From Candidatus Marispirochaeta associata (GTDB taxonomy: Bacteria; Spirochaetota; Spirochaetia; JC444; Marispirochaetaceae), in contig JWTM01000532.1 in the NCBI GenBank assembly GCA_001749745.1, positions 186,001-250,000 of the forward strand: 64,000 bases of DNA. The letters run 5' to 3'. How positions within the stretch are numbered: the stretch's first letter is position 1; every line of letters begins with the position of its first letter. The notes beneath the pieces are model-generated. The model had not been told where the DNA came from. It saw nothing but the letters and a program-made list of their open reading frames with translations, and made no database searches. This document shows, in pieces, positions 55,775 through 64,000 of this stretch. A program made the position numbers and the translations under genes.

Positions 55775-56041
55775 ATGTTAGCTAAAGAAGCGAAACAGGA
55801 TGTCATTAAGGAATTCGGCAAGAACGACAAAGACAGCGGTACCACCGAGGTTCAAATAGCGCTGTTAACCCGCCGGATCGAAGAGCTTACCGAGCACTTC
55901 AAGACTCACAAGAAAGACCATGCGTCCCGTCGGGGACTGCTGAAACTCGTCGGTCAGCGTCGGAAATTGTTGAAATATCTCCAGCGCAAGGACTTGAACA
56001 AGTACCGCGAGCTTCTCGGTCAGCTGAACCTCAGAAAATAA
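55775..56041 (+). CDS. rpsO: 30S ribosomal protein S15
   Basis: S15 is a primary 16S rRNA binder. The 88 residues match the family length, with IKEFGKNDKDSGTTEVQIALLT, THKKDHASRRGLLKLVGQRRKLL and YLQRKDLNKY. Of two adjacent ATGs (55772 and 55775), the second has AAGGAG six bases upstream and gives the standard N-terminus MLAKEAK. pnp follows after 19 bases, the conserved rpsO-pnp pair. Confidence 0.97.
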   Translation: MLAKEAKQDVIKEFGKNDKDSGTTEVQIALLTRRIEELTEHFKTHKKDHASRRGLLKLVGQRRKLLKYLQRKDLNKYRELLGQLNLRK

Positions 56042-56060
56042 GCAATAAGGAAATTTTGTA

Positions 56061-58175
56061 ATGATCCATTCAGTGTCCATTCCAATAGGGAATGGCGAAC
56101 TAATCCTCGAAACCGGCAAGATGGCGAAGCAGGCCAACGGTGCGGTATATGCTCGCTATGAGGGCAGCGCCGTTCTGGCTACCGTCTGCTGCAGTTCGAA
56201 GCCGGTCGAGGGCCTCGACTATGTACCCCTCCAAGTAGAATACAACGAAAAGTATTATGCCGCCGGTAAGATTCCCGGCGGATTCCTCAAACGCGAGGGA
56301 CGCCCCAAGGATAAGGAAATCCTGGTCTGCCGTTTGATCGACCGCCCTATGCGGCCGCTTTTTCATAAATCATTCCAGCGGGATATCCAGGTCGTTCCGA
56401 CCGTTATCTCCGCTGATCAGATCAATCCGCCGGATATCGTAGCCATGGTAGCCGCTTCCGCGGCGGTCGTCATCTCCGACATCCCCTTCGAGGGACCCGT
56501 CGGCGCAGTGCGTATCAGCTCGGTGGACGGTGAATTAATCGTCAATCCTACCTTCGATCAGATCGAAAAGAGCGAGCTCGATATCGTGGTTTCCGGTACG
56601 AACGACGGAATCACCATGGTCGAGGGCGGCGCAAAAGAGGTATCCGAAGAGCGCATGCTCGAGGCCATCGCCGTGGCTGAAACAGAGATCAAGAAACTCT
56701 GTGCCGCTCAGCTCGAACTGCGGGAGAAGGCCGGGAAGGAGAAACTTCCCTTAGTCGAGAACAGCGAAGAGTTCGCCCTCGAGGCCGATATTAAGGCCTA
56801 CGCCTACGCCAAGCTTGAAGAAGCCTGTTTCGTAAAGGGTAAGTTCGAGCGCTATGCCGCCATTAAGGCTGTAAAGAATGAGACGGCCGAGAAGTTTGCC
56901 GAGCAGATCTCCGAAGAGGAAGCTCCCTACTTCGATAAACTCTTCGAAAAGATGGAGTACGACATTGTACGGGCCTCCATTCTCGATAAGGGGGTGAGAA
57001 CCGACGGACGAGGCACCGAGGATATCCGGCCCATCAGCTGTGAAATACGGATGCTGGAACGCACCCACGGAAGCGCCCTCTTTACCCGGGGCGAGACCCA
57101 GGCCTTGGCCGTTACTACCCTGGGGACGATCTCGGATGAGAAGATCGTCGACAATATCGACGGCGATAAGAGTTATGAGAGCTTCATGCTCCACTACAAC
57201 TTTCCTCCCTTCTCGGTCGGTGAAACCGGTCGGATGGGAACCGGACGTCGGGAGATCGGTCACGGCCATCTGGCTCAGCGGGCCGTAGAAGGCGTGCTTC
57301 CCTCGAAGGATGAGTTCCCCTATACCATCCGGGTGGTCTCCGAGATCCTCGAATCCAACGGATCGTCGTCCATGGCTACTGTCTGCGGCAGTTCTCTGTC
57401 GTTGCAGAGTGCGGGAGTTCCCATCAAGAAGCCCGTCGCCGGTATCGCTATGGGGCTGATAAGCTCCGACGATAAGACCGTCGTACTCTCGGATATCCTC
57501 GGAGAGGAGGATCACCTGGGCGACATGGACTTCAAGGTCGCCGGTACCGAAGAGGGCATTACCGCCTTCCAGATGGATATCAAGATCTCCGGCGTATCCC
57601 AGGAGATTATGAGCCGGGCGCTCTCCCAGGCCAAGACCGGCCGGATGCATATCCTCGGTATCATGAACGACACCATCCATTCCCACCAGGGCAATCTCTC
57701 CCGCTATGCGCCGAAGATCAGTACCATGCGGGTGGAAGAGGATAAGATCGGATTGATCATCGGCCCCGGCGGAAAGACCATCAAGGGGATCAGCGAACGC
57801 TCCGGCGCCAATGTCAATATCGACGACGACGGCAAAATCACCATCTTCGGAAAGGATATGGCCAGCGCCGAGGCAGCGGAGGGTCTGATCAAGGCTCTGG
57901 TAGAGGAACCCGAAGTAGGAACTATCTATCAGGGTACGGTTAAGCGGATCATGGATTTCGGCGCATTCGTCGAGATTCTTCCCGGCAAAGAGGGGCTGGT
58001 ACACATCTCCAAGCTGGCCCGGGAGCGGGTCAACGCCGTATCCGATGTACTCAAGGTCGACCAGGAGATCCCCGTTAAGCTGATCGAAATCGATCGCATG
58101 GGGCGGATCAACCTGAGTTATATCGACGCCATCGATCCGGACAATCAGAAGCAGGGCGGTCAGCGCCGGAACTAG
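56061..58175 (+). CDS. pnp: Polyribonucleotide nucleotidyltransferase (PNPase)
   Basis: PNPase degrades RNA 3' to 5' with phosphate. The 704 residues show two RNase PH domains (about 10-215 and 320-545) joined by a helical domain, with FLKREGRPKDKEILVCRLIDRPMRP and RTDGRGTEDIRPI; a KH domain (KIGLIIGPGGKTIKGI); and a C-terminal S1 domain (GTVKRIMDFGAFVEILPGKEGLVHIS). TAAGGAAA precedes the ATG. A hairpin terminator follows at 58204-58239, ending the operon. Confidence 0.97.
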   Translation: MIHSVSIPIGNGELILETGKMAKQANGAVYARYEGSAVLATVCCSSKPVEGLDYVPLQVEYNEKYYAAGKIPGGFLKREGRPKDKEILVCRLIDRPMRPLFHKSFQRDIQVVPTVISADQINPPDIVAMVAASAAVVISDIPFEGPVGAVRISSVDGELIVNPTFDQIEKSELDIVVSGTNDGITMVEGGAKEVSEERMLEAIAVAETEIKKLCAAQLELREKAGKEKLPLVENSEEFALEADIKAYAYAKLEEACFVKGKFERYAAIKAVKNETAEKFAEQISEEEAPYFDKLFEKMEYDIVRASILDKGVRTDGRGTEDIRPISCEIRMLERTHGSALFTRGETQALAVTTLGTISDEKIVDNIDGDKSYESFMLHYNFPPFSVGETGRMGTGRREIGHGHLAQRAVEGVLPSKDEFPYTIRVVSEILESNGSSSMATVCGSSLSLQSAGVPIKKPVAGIAMGLISSDDKTVVLSDILGEEDHLGDMDFKVAGTEEGITAFQMDIKISGVSQEIMSRALSQAKTGRMHILGIMNDTIHSHQGNLSRYAPKISTMRVEEDKIGLIIGPGGKTIKGISERSGANVNIDDDGKITIFGKDMASAEAAEGLIKALVEEPEVGTIYQGTVKRIMDFGAFVEILPGKEGLVHISKLARERVNAVSDVLKVDQEIPVKLIEIDRMGRINLSYIDAIDPDNQKQGGQRRN

Positions 58176-58203
58176 GCCTGGCCCACTGCTGGTAGCTATG
58201 CAT

Positions 58204-58239
58204 GCGGGTTGTCCCACACCTTGGGCAATCCGCTTTTTT
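58204..58239 (+). terminator. Intrinsic terminator after pnp
   Basis: GCGGGTTG.CCCA pairs with TGGGCAATCCGC (58222-58233), with one G-U pair and a one-base bulge, followed by six thymines (58234-58239). dut starts 13 bases later. Confidence 0.8.
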
Positions 58240-58251
58240 ATTTGAGGAAGC

Positions 58252-58695
58252 ATGAAGGTATCTACTGTAGAAGTCGAAGCGATCCTACCCGAGACGGGTA
58301 CGCCGAACTATGCAACCGAACTCTCCTCGGGAGCGGATCTGCTGGCTGATATTCGGGAAGCTATTCAGGTGCCGTCCCTGGGGCGGGTGCTGGTACCTAC
58401 CGGTCTCTATCTGGCTATCCCCGGAGGATTCGAAGCCCAGGTGCGACCCCGCTCCGGTTTGGCCTTAAAACGCGGCCTGACGGTACTCAATTCTCCCGGA
58501 ACCATCGACGCCGATTACCGTGGGGAGATCAAGGTTATCATGGTCAACCTTTCGGCGGAGACCGCGATTATTGAACCGGGCGAGCGTATTGCGCAGATCG
58601 TTTTCGCTCCCGTGCATCAGGCCCTTTTCAACGCCGTCCCAAGCCTTACAGATACCAGCCGGGGAGCTGGCGGATTCGGTTCTACCGGAGTTTGA
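58252..58695 (+). CDS. dut: dUTP pyrophosphatase
   Basis: Dut hydrolyses dUTP to dUMP, keeping uracil out of DNA and supplying dTMP synthesis. The 147-residue trimeric-type enzyme has the five motifs: SSGADLLA, PRSGLALKRG, VLNSPGTIDADYRGEI (with the catalytic Asp), GERIAQIV and the C-terminal RGAGGFGSTGV. GAGGAAG lies close to the ATG. It ends five bases before lptF. Confidence 0.96.
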   Translation: MKVSTVEVEAILPETGTPNYATELSSGADLLADIREAIQVPSLGRVLVPTGLYLAIPGGFEAQVRPRSGLALKRGLTVLNSPGTIDADYRGEIKVIMVNLSAETAIIEPGERIAQIVFAPVHQALFNAVPSLTDTSRGAGGFGSTGV

Positions 58696-58699
58696 CGGC

Positions 58700-59947
58700 A
58701 TGAATCCGAGGGGGAGTCGCTTAGTACTCTTTCGGTACATAGCCGGGGAGTTTCTTCTCTCCTTCGGTGTAGCCTTTCTCTTTTTCTTTTTTATCTTTTT
58801 TATCAATCAGATTCTTCTGATGGCCGAACAAATTCTCTCCAAGAATGTGGCCCCGGCAGATGTGGCTAAGCTGATTATCTATGCCATACCCAATATAATC
58901 TCTTACAGCTTCCCGTTTTCGACCCTCGTAGGCGGTTTGATGGCCGTCGGACGCTTGGGCGGGGATAACGAGATTCTGGCCATGCAGTCGGCGGGCTTAC
59001 CCCTTAGACGAATCGCCGCGCCAATCTTCGTTATGGGAATCGCCTTGGGGGGCCTGGCCTTCATGTCCAATGATATCCTCCTCCCCCTGGGGACGATGAA
59101 ATTCAATCAGCTCTATCGGGAGATTCTCTATTCGAATCCCGCCTTGGAGCTGGATTCCTATTCGGTAAAGCGCTATCAGGACAGGAGTATCATAACCGGC
59201 CGGGTAGAGCGGGATAGAATCGACGGTATTGTGATCATCGATAGGGATGAGCAGAAGAACAGGCGCAGCATCAGCGCCGCCACCGCGATTCTGGGCCGGA
59301 GTGCCGAAGAGGCCGGGATTATAAAGTTGATCCTCGAGAATGTGACCGTGGTGACTGCGGATGCGAAACGGAGCGGCAATTACGAATACAGTCTGGCGGA
59401 AAAGATGGAATACAACATCCTGCTTAGGGACATCAGCCTTGCGGTTCACTCCCTCACCCCCCGGGAGAAGAGCGTGGAAGCGATCTTGCAGGAGATCGAG
59501 CTGAAGGAAGAGAGCCTACAGGCCCGGAGGATAGAGCAGGAGCTGAATATACGCCTGCTCAAAAACGAACTCCGCTGGGGCTATCTCGACGGTGGCGAGG
59601 ATCTGCAGGGACAGCTGCAACGGCTTGGCAATGAAGAAAATCGCGTCTTGAGGGATCGATCTCTACAACTGCATCTTCTGGAGTTCCACAAGAAGATCGC
59701 CTTGCCCGCCGCCTGTCTGGTTTTCCTTTTTTTCGCTTTTCCCGCCGGGATCCTGAGTCGCAGAAGCGGCCGCTCAATCGGTTTCGGCTTGGGACTCTTC
59801 GTTACCATGGTCTATTGGGGGCTGCTCTTCGCCGGGCAGACCCTTGGTATCCGCTCCGATTTTCCTCCTCTGATCGCCGTTTGGGGGGCGAATTTGGTCA
59901 TTCTTGCAAGCGGAATGGGATTGAGCATTATCCGGAGCCGTAAATGA
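58700..59947 (+). CDS. lptF: LPS export permease LptF-like (YjgP/YjgQ family)
   Basis: The 415-residue protein has the LptF/LptG plan: two N-terminal helices (about 8-32 and 60-85, with YIAGEFLLSFGVAFLFFFFI and FPFSTLVGGLMAVGRLGGDNEILAMQSAG), a third near 100, a periplasmic beta-jellyroll of about 200 residues, and three C-terminal helices. The coupling-loop sequence GGDNEILAMQSAGLPLRRI contacts the LptB ATPase in characterised systems. The ATG at 58700 is preferred; an earlier GTG lies inside dut. It overlaps the next gene by four bases. Which of the pair is F or G is by order only. Confidence 0.85.
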   Translation: MNPRGSRLVLFRYIAGEFLLSFGVAFLFFFFIFFINQILLMAEQILSKNVAPADVAKLIIYAIPNIISYSFPFSTLVGGLMAVGRLGGDNEILAMQSAGLPLRRIAAPIFVMGIALGGLAFMSNDILLPLGTMKFNQLYREILYSNPALELDSYSVKRYQDRSIITGRVERDRIDGIVIIDRDEQKNRRSISAATAILGRSAEEAGIIKLILENVTVVTADAKRSGNYEYSLAEKMEYNILLRDISLAVHSLTPREKSVEAILQEIELKEESLQARRIEQELNIRLLKNELRWGYLDGGEDLQGQLQRLGNEENRVLRDRSLQLHLLEFHKKIALPAACLVFLFFAFPAGILSRRSGRSIGFGLGLFVTMVYWGLLFAGQTLGIRSDFPPLIAVWGANLVILASGMGLSIIRSRK

Positions 59948-61017
59948 AACTTCTACGGCGGATGATCCTAATCGATACCCTTCAGGTTTTCCTGGTGGCG
60001 CTCATCTTTTTCGTACTGATCCTGCAGATGGTGGATCTCTTCAGCAATCTGTGGCGGTATTTGAACCAGGACGTACCCTTAGGGATGATTTTGCGAATCC
60101 AGCTCTACTACCTTCCCAAGTGTATATCCTATGCCGTACCGATAGCGCTTCTTTTTTCCGTCGCCTATACCTTAGGGCAGCTCTATGCGAATAACGAGCT
60201 TATCGCCCTCCTTGGTTCAGGGATCTCTCTGCGCTATGCAATCCTCCCGATCTTAGGTTTAGGACTGCTCCTGGGTGTTGGACTCTTTCGATTTGAAGAT
60301 CGGGTTGTAATACCGACCTTTGCCAATAAGAATGCCCTCATGAACGCCGCCTTAGATGAGCGCGTATCCTTGAGTAACAGTAACGTGACTATCCGGGGGA
60401 GCGAATCGGGGATCCTCTACTCCGCCGAATACTATAACGACGGGAATCAGACCCTTTCCAATCTCTCGGTGTTGATTCTGAGCGAAGAGGGTGAGTTCGA
60501 GGGCCGGATAGACGCCAAGTGGGCCGAGTATGTGGACGGTAAATGGATCTTCCATGATGCTCGAATATTCCGCAGGGTGGGCGACCAAATTCTCCAGGAG
60601 AGGCAGAGCAGTTACCGGGATGAAAGGCTAAATGATGATCCGGCCAGTTTTCAACGACGACAGAAGGATGTGGAGGAGTTGAGTCTGGATGAGGCCAGAA
60701 TCTATATCAATGAACTGGAACGATCCGGGCAAGATTCAAGGCTGGCCCGCACCGATTACTACAGTCGGATCGCCTTCGTGTTTACGCCGCTGATTGTGGC
60801 TTTGATCTCGTCGGCCGTAGGCAGCCGCTTCAAGAAGAATATCCTTTTGATGAGCCTTTTAATGAGTCTCTGTGTCTCGGTTATCTTCTATGTGCTGCAG
60901 ATGATAACCGGCATTTTCGCCAATATCGGTCTGCTGTCGCCCTTTGCGGGCGCTTTCTTTCCGGTGATCTTTTTTCTCGGCATCGGTATTGCGATGCTGC
61001 AATTCGTTCGTACGTGA
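59944..61017 (+). CDS. lptG: LPS export permease LptG-like (YjgP/YjgQ family)
   Basis: The 357-residue partner of the upstream protein again has paired N-terminal helices (TLQVFLVALIFFVLILQMVDLF and ISYAVPIALLFSVAYTLGQLY), the coupling segment ANNELIALLGSGISLRYAI, a periplasmic beta domain (about 110-260) and three C-terminal helices ending in a short tail. The two YjgP/YjgQ proteins with LptB, encoded elsewhere, form the inner-membrane extractor for lipopolysaccharide or a related glycolipid. It starts within the lptF stop (ATGA) and is followed by tgt after seven bases. Confidence 0.85.
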   Translation: MKLLRRMILIDTLQVFLVALIFFVLILQMVDLFSNLWRYLNQDVPLGMILRIQLYYLPKCISYAVPIALLFSVAYTLGQLYANNELIALLGSGISLRYAILPILGLGLLLGVGLFRFEDRVVIPTFANKNALMNAALDERVSLSNSNVTIRGSESGILYSAEYYNDGNQTLSNLSVLILSEEGEFEGRIDAKWAEYVDGKWIFHDARIFRRVGDQILQERQSSYRDERLNDDPASFQRRQKDVEELSLDEARIYINELERSGQDSRLARTDYYSRIAFVFTPLIVALISSAVGSRFKKNILLMSLLMSLCVSVIFYVLQMITGIFANIGLLSPFAGAFFPVIFFLGIGIAMLQFVRT

Positions 61018-61024
61018 GGTTTAT

Positions 61025-62158
61025 GTGAGTATTGAGTTTACGATCCTCGAGAAGGATAAGGATACCCTGGCCCGAAACGGTAGAGTAAATCTGTCCCACG
61101 GCCCGGTCGAAACCCCGGCCTTTATGCCGGTGGGCACCAATGGTACCGTAAAGGCCTTGAGCCATCGCTCATTAGAGGAGATGGAGGTTCCCCTTATCCT
61201 GGGAAACACCTATCACCTCTATCTCCGTCCCGGGACGGATGTTATCTCCCAATACGGCGGTTTGCACGAGTTTTCCAGCTGGAACGGGAATATCCTCACC
61301 GATTCCGGGGGCTTTCAGATTTTTTCCCTGGCACCCTTTAGGAAGATCAGGCCCGAGGGGGTCCGCTTCCGCAGCCATATAGACGGAAGCTATCACTCCT
61401 TGACCCCGGAGAGGGTAGTGGAAATACAGAATGTTTTGAATAGCGATATCGCCATGGTGCTCGACGTCTGTACCGCTCCGGGGATCGAGTACCGGGAGGC
61501 AATCAAGGCGCTTGAAACAACTACCGCCTGGGCGAAACGCAGTCTTAAAGCCTGGAAGAGTGCTGAGCCAGCTTCGGGACGGGCCCTTTTTCCGATACTG
61601 CAAGGAAATTTCTACAAGGATCTGCGAACGCGAAGCGCCGAGGAGCTTCTTCCCCTCGATTTTCCGGGTGTAGCGGTGGGCGGTCTGTCCGTGGGCGAGC
61701 CTTTTCCCCTCTTTCTGGAGATGCTTAGTCATACGGGGGAACTGCTTCCGGAGGAGAAGCCGCACTATTTGATGGGTATCGGGACCCCGGAGTATATCCT
61801 CGCCGCGGTGGAGAACGGCATCGACCTTTTCGACTGTGTCTTTCCTACCAGGATTGCCCGAAACGGCGCCGTTTTCACCCCCCAGGGGGTGATCAACCTC
61901 AAGAAGGTCAAACACGAGCAGGATCAGGGCCCCATTGTCGAAGGTTGCGGCTGTTCGGCTTGTACCCGCTACAGTCGAGGATATCTGCGTCATCTCTTCA
62001 AGGCCGGCGAGATCCTCGGCCCTATGCTCGCTACAGAGCACAATATACGATTCCTGCTGAACATGATGCGCGAGGTTCGGACTGCAATTCGCGAGTCTAA
62101 TTTCCGATACTATAAAGAGGCCTTCCTGAATGAGTACGCGGGAAAACACAACCGGTAA
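61025..62158 (+). CDS. tgt: Queuine / preQ1 tRNA-ribosyltransferase
   Basis: Tgt exchanges G34 for preQ1 in tRNAs with GUN anticodons. From the GTG at 61025 (GAGG five bases upstream) the protein has 377 residues. Asp93 in ILTDSGGFQ and nucleophile Asp270 in FDCVFPTRIARNG are present, as are GGLSVGEP and the zinc site CGCSACTRYSRGYLRHLF with three Cys and a His. QueA of the same pathway is encoded at 36254. Its last 29 bases overlap murJ. Confidence 0.95.
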   Translation: MSIEFTILEKDKDTLARNGRVNLSHGPVETPAFMPVGTNGTVKALSHRSLEEMEVPLILGNTYHLYLRPGTDVISQYGGLHEFSSWNGNILTDSGGFQIFSLAPFRKIRPEGVRFRSHIDGSYHSLTPERVVEIQNVLNSDIAMVLDVCTAPGIEYREAIKALETTTAWAKRSLKAWKSAEPASGRALFPILQGNFYKDLRTRSAEELLPLDFPGVAVGGLSVGEPFPLFLEMLSHTGELLPEEKPHYLMGIGTPEYILAAVENGIDLFDCVFPTRIARNGAVFTPQGVINLKKVKHEQDQGPIVEGCGCSACTRYSRGYLRHLFKAGEILGPMLATEHNIRFLLNMMREVRTAIRESNFRYYKEAFLNEYAGKHNR

Positions 62159-63707
62159 TAACGCCAAAAGCACCCTCGCGACGCTTATCGTCATGGGATG
62201 TACCCTCGTCTCCCGGCTTTTGGGATTTGTCCGGAATGCCCTGATTGCATCCCTCTTCGGCGCCGGCGGAACCGCGAGCGTCCTGCATCTTACCTTTGCC
62301 CTACCCAATAATCTGCGCAAACTAATGGCCGAAGGCGCCCTCTCGTCGGCCTTTATCCCGGAGATTTCCCGGTCGCTGGTAGAAGAGCCGGAGGGGGATC
62401 GTTCGAAGAAGCTGTCTTCTCTGCTCATCGGTTTTCAATTGACGGTGCTGATTCCGGTCTCGATCTTGTCGGTTATATTCGCCGAACTGCTGATAACCCA
62501 TGTACTCTCGGAAATACGCGATCCCGAGAGATTGCAGTTAGCGATCGATCTCTTCCGTTGGTTTATCTTTTACATCATTCTCATAAGTGTAAACGCCACG
62601 ATGATGGCGGTCTTGAACAGCCACGGACGCTTCTTCGTTCCCGCCTTCACTCCGGTCCTCTTTTCGATTGCGGTAATCTCCAGCCTGCTGTTCTTCTATC
62701 GACGCCTTGGGGTTTTCGCCATGGTTTTGGGGGTGCTCATGGGAGGTTTGGCGCAGATTCTCTTTCAATTACCGGCCTTCATCAAACAGGGCTACTCCCT
62801 CATTCCCTCTTTTCGCTTTCGAAGTCCCGGCTTCCTGCGTATCATGCGCCGTTGGGGGCCGGTGGTGGCCAGTTCTTCGATCTTTTCGATTATACAGATA
62901 ATCGCTATGCGCTTTGCCTCCGGAATCGATGAGAAGGGGGTGGCGGGACTGCAGAATGCGATTCTCTTCTGGCAGCTGCCGATGGGAATCTTCTCGGCTT
63001 CGGTGGTGACCGTGCTCTTCCCGCGCATGAGCCGTCAGGCGGCCCAGCGGGATACCGACGGGTTGGGGGAGACTATTCGCCTCGGGATCGATATGTTGAT
63101 CGTGCTGCTTCTCCCCTCTATGCTTGTCCTCGGATTCCTCGGAAAGGAGATCATCGCGGTAGCCTACCAGCGGAATCTCTTCACGCCTGAGGATACCCGC
63201 TATACCTTTTCAATCCTTGTGGCCTATGCCACGGGTCTCTTCTCGGTAGGCGCCTTTAACTTCATGCAGCGTTACTATTTTGCAATGAATCGCTATAGGA
63301 GCGTTACCCTTACGGCGCTTATCGTTGCTCTGGTCGACATTGTACTGAGCCTCTGGTGGAAGGAGACGGCCCTCGGCGTGGCGGGTCTGGCCTATGCCAA
63401 CACCGCAGCCTTTAGTTTGGGATTTCTCCTCCTCTATCTGCCGACATTGAGGATTACGACCATGGACACGGGAAAGCGGAATCTGATCACCCTCTGCAAG
63501 ACCGCTGCCGCATTGCTTCCGGGCTTGGCGGTTTTTTGGGGGAAAACGGTCTATTTTTCCAATTGGTGGGAAGAGGGCGCTACCTGGTCGAATCTTATAC
63601 GTTTGAGCCTTGTGGTCGGGATCTTCGCGTTGATTACCCTCTCCATGTATGTAGTTACCGGCCTAGAGGCGGTCAAGGTGCTTTTGAGATCCAAAGGAAG
63701 AGGCTAG
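62130..63707 (+). CDS. murJ: Lipid II flippase MurJ
   Basis: MurJ flips the peptidoglycan precursor lipid II across the inner membrane. The 525-residue protein has about 14 membrane helices of the MOP superfamily, with the N-terminal GCTLVSRLLGFVRNALIASLFGAGG, LPNNLRKLMAEGALSSAFIPEI (the conserved Arg-rich loop), and LPMGIFSASVVTVLFPRMS. The ATG at 62130 overlaps tgt by 29 bases; a later ATG would cut the first helix. It is followed one base later by an exported-protein gene. Confidence 0.95.
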   Translation: MSTRENTTGNNAKSTLATLIVMGCTLVSRLLGFVRNALIASLFGAGGTASVLHLTFALPNNLRKLMAEGALSSAFIPEISRSLVEEPEGDRSKKLSSLLIGFQLTVLIPVSILSVIFAELLITHVLSEIRDPERLQLAIDLFRWFIFYIILISVNATMMAVLNSHGRFFVPAFTPVLFSIAVISSLLFFYRRLGVFAMVLGVLMGGLAQILFQLPAFIKQGYSLIPSFRFRSPGFLRIMRRWGPVVASSSIFSIIQIIAMRFASGIDEKGVAGLQNAILFWQLPMGIFSASVVTVLFPRMSRQAAQRDTDGLGETIRLGIDMLIVLLLPSMLVLGFLGKEIIAVAYQRNLFTPEDTRYTFSILVAYATGLFSVGAFNFMQRYYFAMNRYRSVTLTALIVALVDIVLSLWWKETALGVAGLAYANTAAFSLGFLLLYLPTLRITTMDTGKRNLITLCKTAAALLPGLAVFWGKTVYFSNWWEEGATWSNLIRLSLVVGIFALITLSMYVVTGLEAVKVLLRSKGRG

Positions 63708-63708
63708 T

Positions 63709-64000
63709 ATGAAAGCTTTATGGCCATTTGTATTCATTTTTATACTTCTCGGTCCCATCACGGCCCAGGAGGAAGAGACTCCCCGTAATATCCTGGACGA
63801 TAGACGCGACGTGCTGCGCTATGGGATCGATAGCGAGGTTGTCTCCCTGCTGCAGACTTTGGGAGAAGAGGAGGAGGATAAACTCAACGACGAAGTCCTC
63901 GAGATTTACCGCAGCTCAAAGAATAGCGAACTTCGTACGGAGGCCGCCAAGCTCTTCACAACCTTCAAGTACGAAGGGGCGAAAAACGCCGTCGTCGAGG
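63709..64000 (+). CDS. Exported HEAT-like protein, N-terminal fragment (partial)
   Basis: Ninety-seven codons are present before the window ends. A signal peptide (MKALWPFVFIFILLGPITAQ) is followed by an acidic linker and helices with HEAT-repeat spacing (RRDVLRYGIDSEVVSLLQTL, DDEVLEIYRS-like stretch, SELRTEAAKLFTTF). The gene starts one base after the murJ stop and is likely co-transcribed with it. The full domain content is unseen, so only an exported helical-repeat protein can be claimed. Confidence 0.6.
   Translation, partial: MKALWPFVFIFILLGPITAQEEETPRNILDDRRDVLRYGIDSEVVSLLQTLGEEEEDKLNDEVLEIYRSSKNSELRTEAAKLFTTFKYEGAKNAVVE

Noticed and set aside
56751..58253. A 500-codon open frame on the minus strand across pnp
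   Set aside because: It mirrors pnp codon usage, has no family features, and crosses the pnp terminator.
61172..62428. A 418-codon open frame on the minus strand across tgt and murJ
   Set aside because: It is opposite two well-supported genes and its translation has no recognisable domain.
1..64000. CRISPR arrays, prophage, transposases and tRNA genes
   Set aside because: No regular spaced repeats, integrase or transposase motifs, or cloverleaf genes other than tmRNA were seen by reading both strands.

Overview
The window is a gene-dense stretch of a spirochaete chromosome, most likely a free-living Spirochaetales/Treponematales relative (Spirochaeta, Sediminispirochaeta or similar). The best markers are a full-length cytoplasmic filament protein A gene (cfpA) next to a pyruvate-phosphate-dikinase-like gene, and a divergent operon that looks like the Treponema pallidum pallilysin locus (a vWA protein plus a lipoprotein). 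The genus-level call is inference. There is no phage, IS element or CRISPR array. The only repeat of note is a duplicated terminator and RNA tail beside ssrA.

Layout. 1-251: start of an exported protein (minus). 361-5648: folD, a split purH pair (IMP cyclohydrolase and AICAR formyltransferase as separate genes), miaB, a LapA-like membrane protein and a SPOR-domain protein. 5645-9611 (minus): vWA protein, DHH phosphoesterase and pallilysin-like lipoprotein, transcribed away from cfpA. 9762-15543: cfpA, an unknown Lys-rich two-domain protein and the PPDK-like gene. 15658-18152 (minus): a small unknown protein and a large TPR protein. 18233-23869: purB-guaB-purA-guaA, which carries IMP to both AMP and GMP. 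23943-30146: a large exported beta-helix/barrel-like protein, an aldo/keto reductase, a DppB/DppC-type permease pair without ATPase or binding protein, and a bicupin. 30148-31260: repeats, tmRNA and smpB. 31353-37267: a signal-peptidase-like protein lacking its catalytic residues, hemW, yebC, ruvC-ruvA-ruvB and queA. 37261-38486 (minus): an unknown exported protein and a thymidylate-kinase-like protein. 38590-46045: tamB-bamA-skp (outer-membrane assembly). 46068-49857: a STAS protein, mutS and a comF-like gene. 49970-58175: rimP-nusA-infB-rbfA-truB-rpsO-pnp, the classic nusA/infB operon, preceded by a strong promoter and an intrinsic terminator that looks like an attenuator. 58252-64000: dut, lptF, lptG, tgt, murJ and a partial exported protein.

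Most of the window is housekeeping: one-carbon and purine synthesis, translation initiation and RNA decay, Holliday-junction resolution, ribosome rescue, and envelope assembly. The points worth a second look are enzymes whose catalytic or nucleotide-binding residues are replaced (the LepB-like, Tmk-like and PPDK-like proteins), a NusA with a C-terminal zinc ribbon, AT-hook-like tails on CfpA and its neighbour, the duplicated tmRNA 3' region, and several genes whose -10 box lies so close to the start codon that the mRNA should be leaderless. No completely new multi-gene system could be demonstrated. The strongest candidates for undescribed biology are the cfpA/pallilysin divergent locus and the LepB-like pseudoenzyme.
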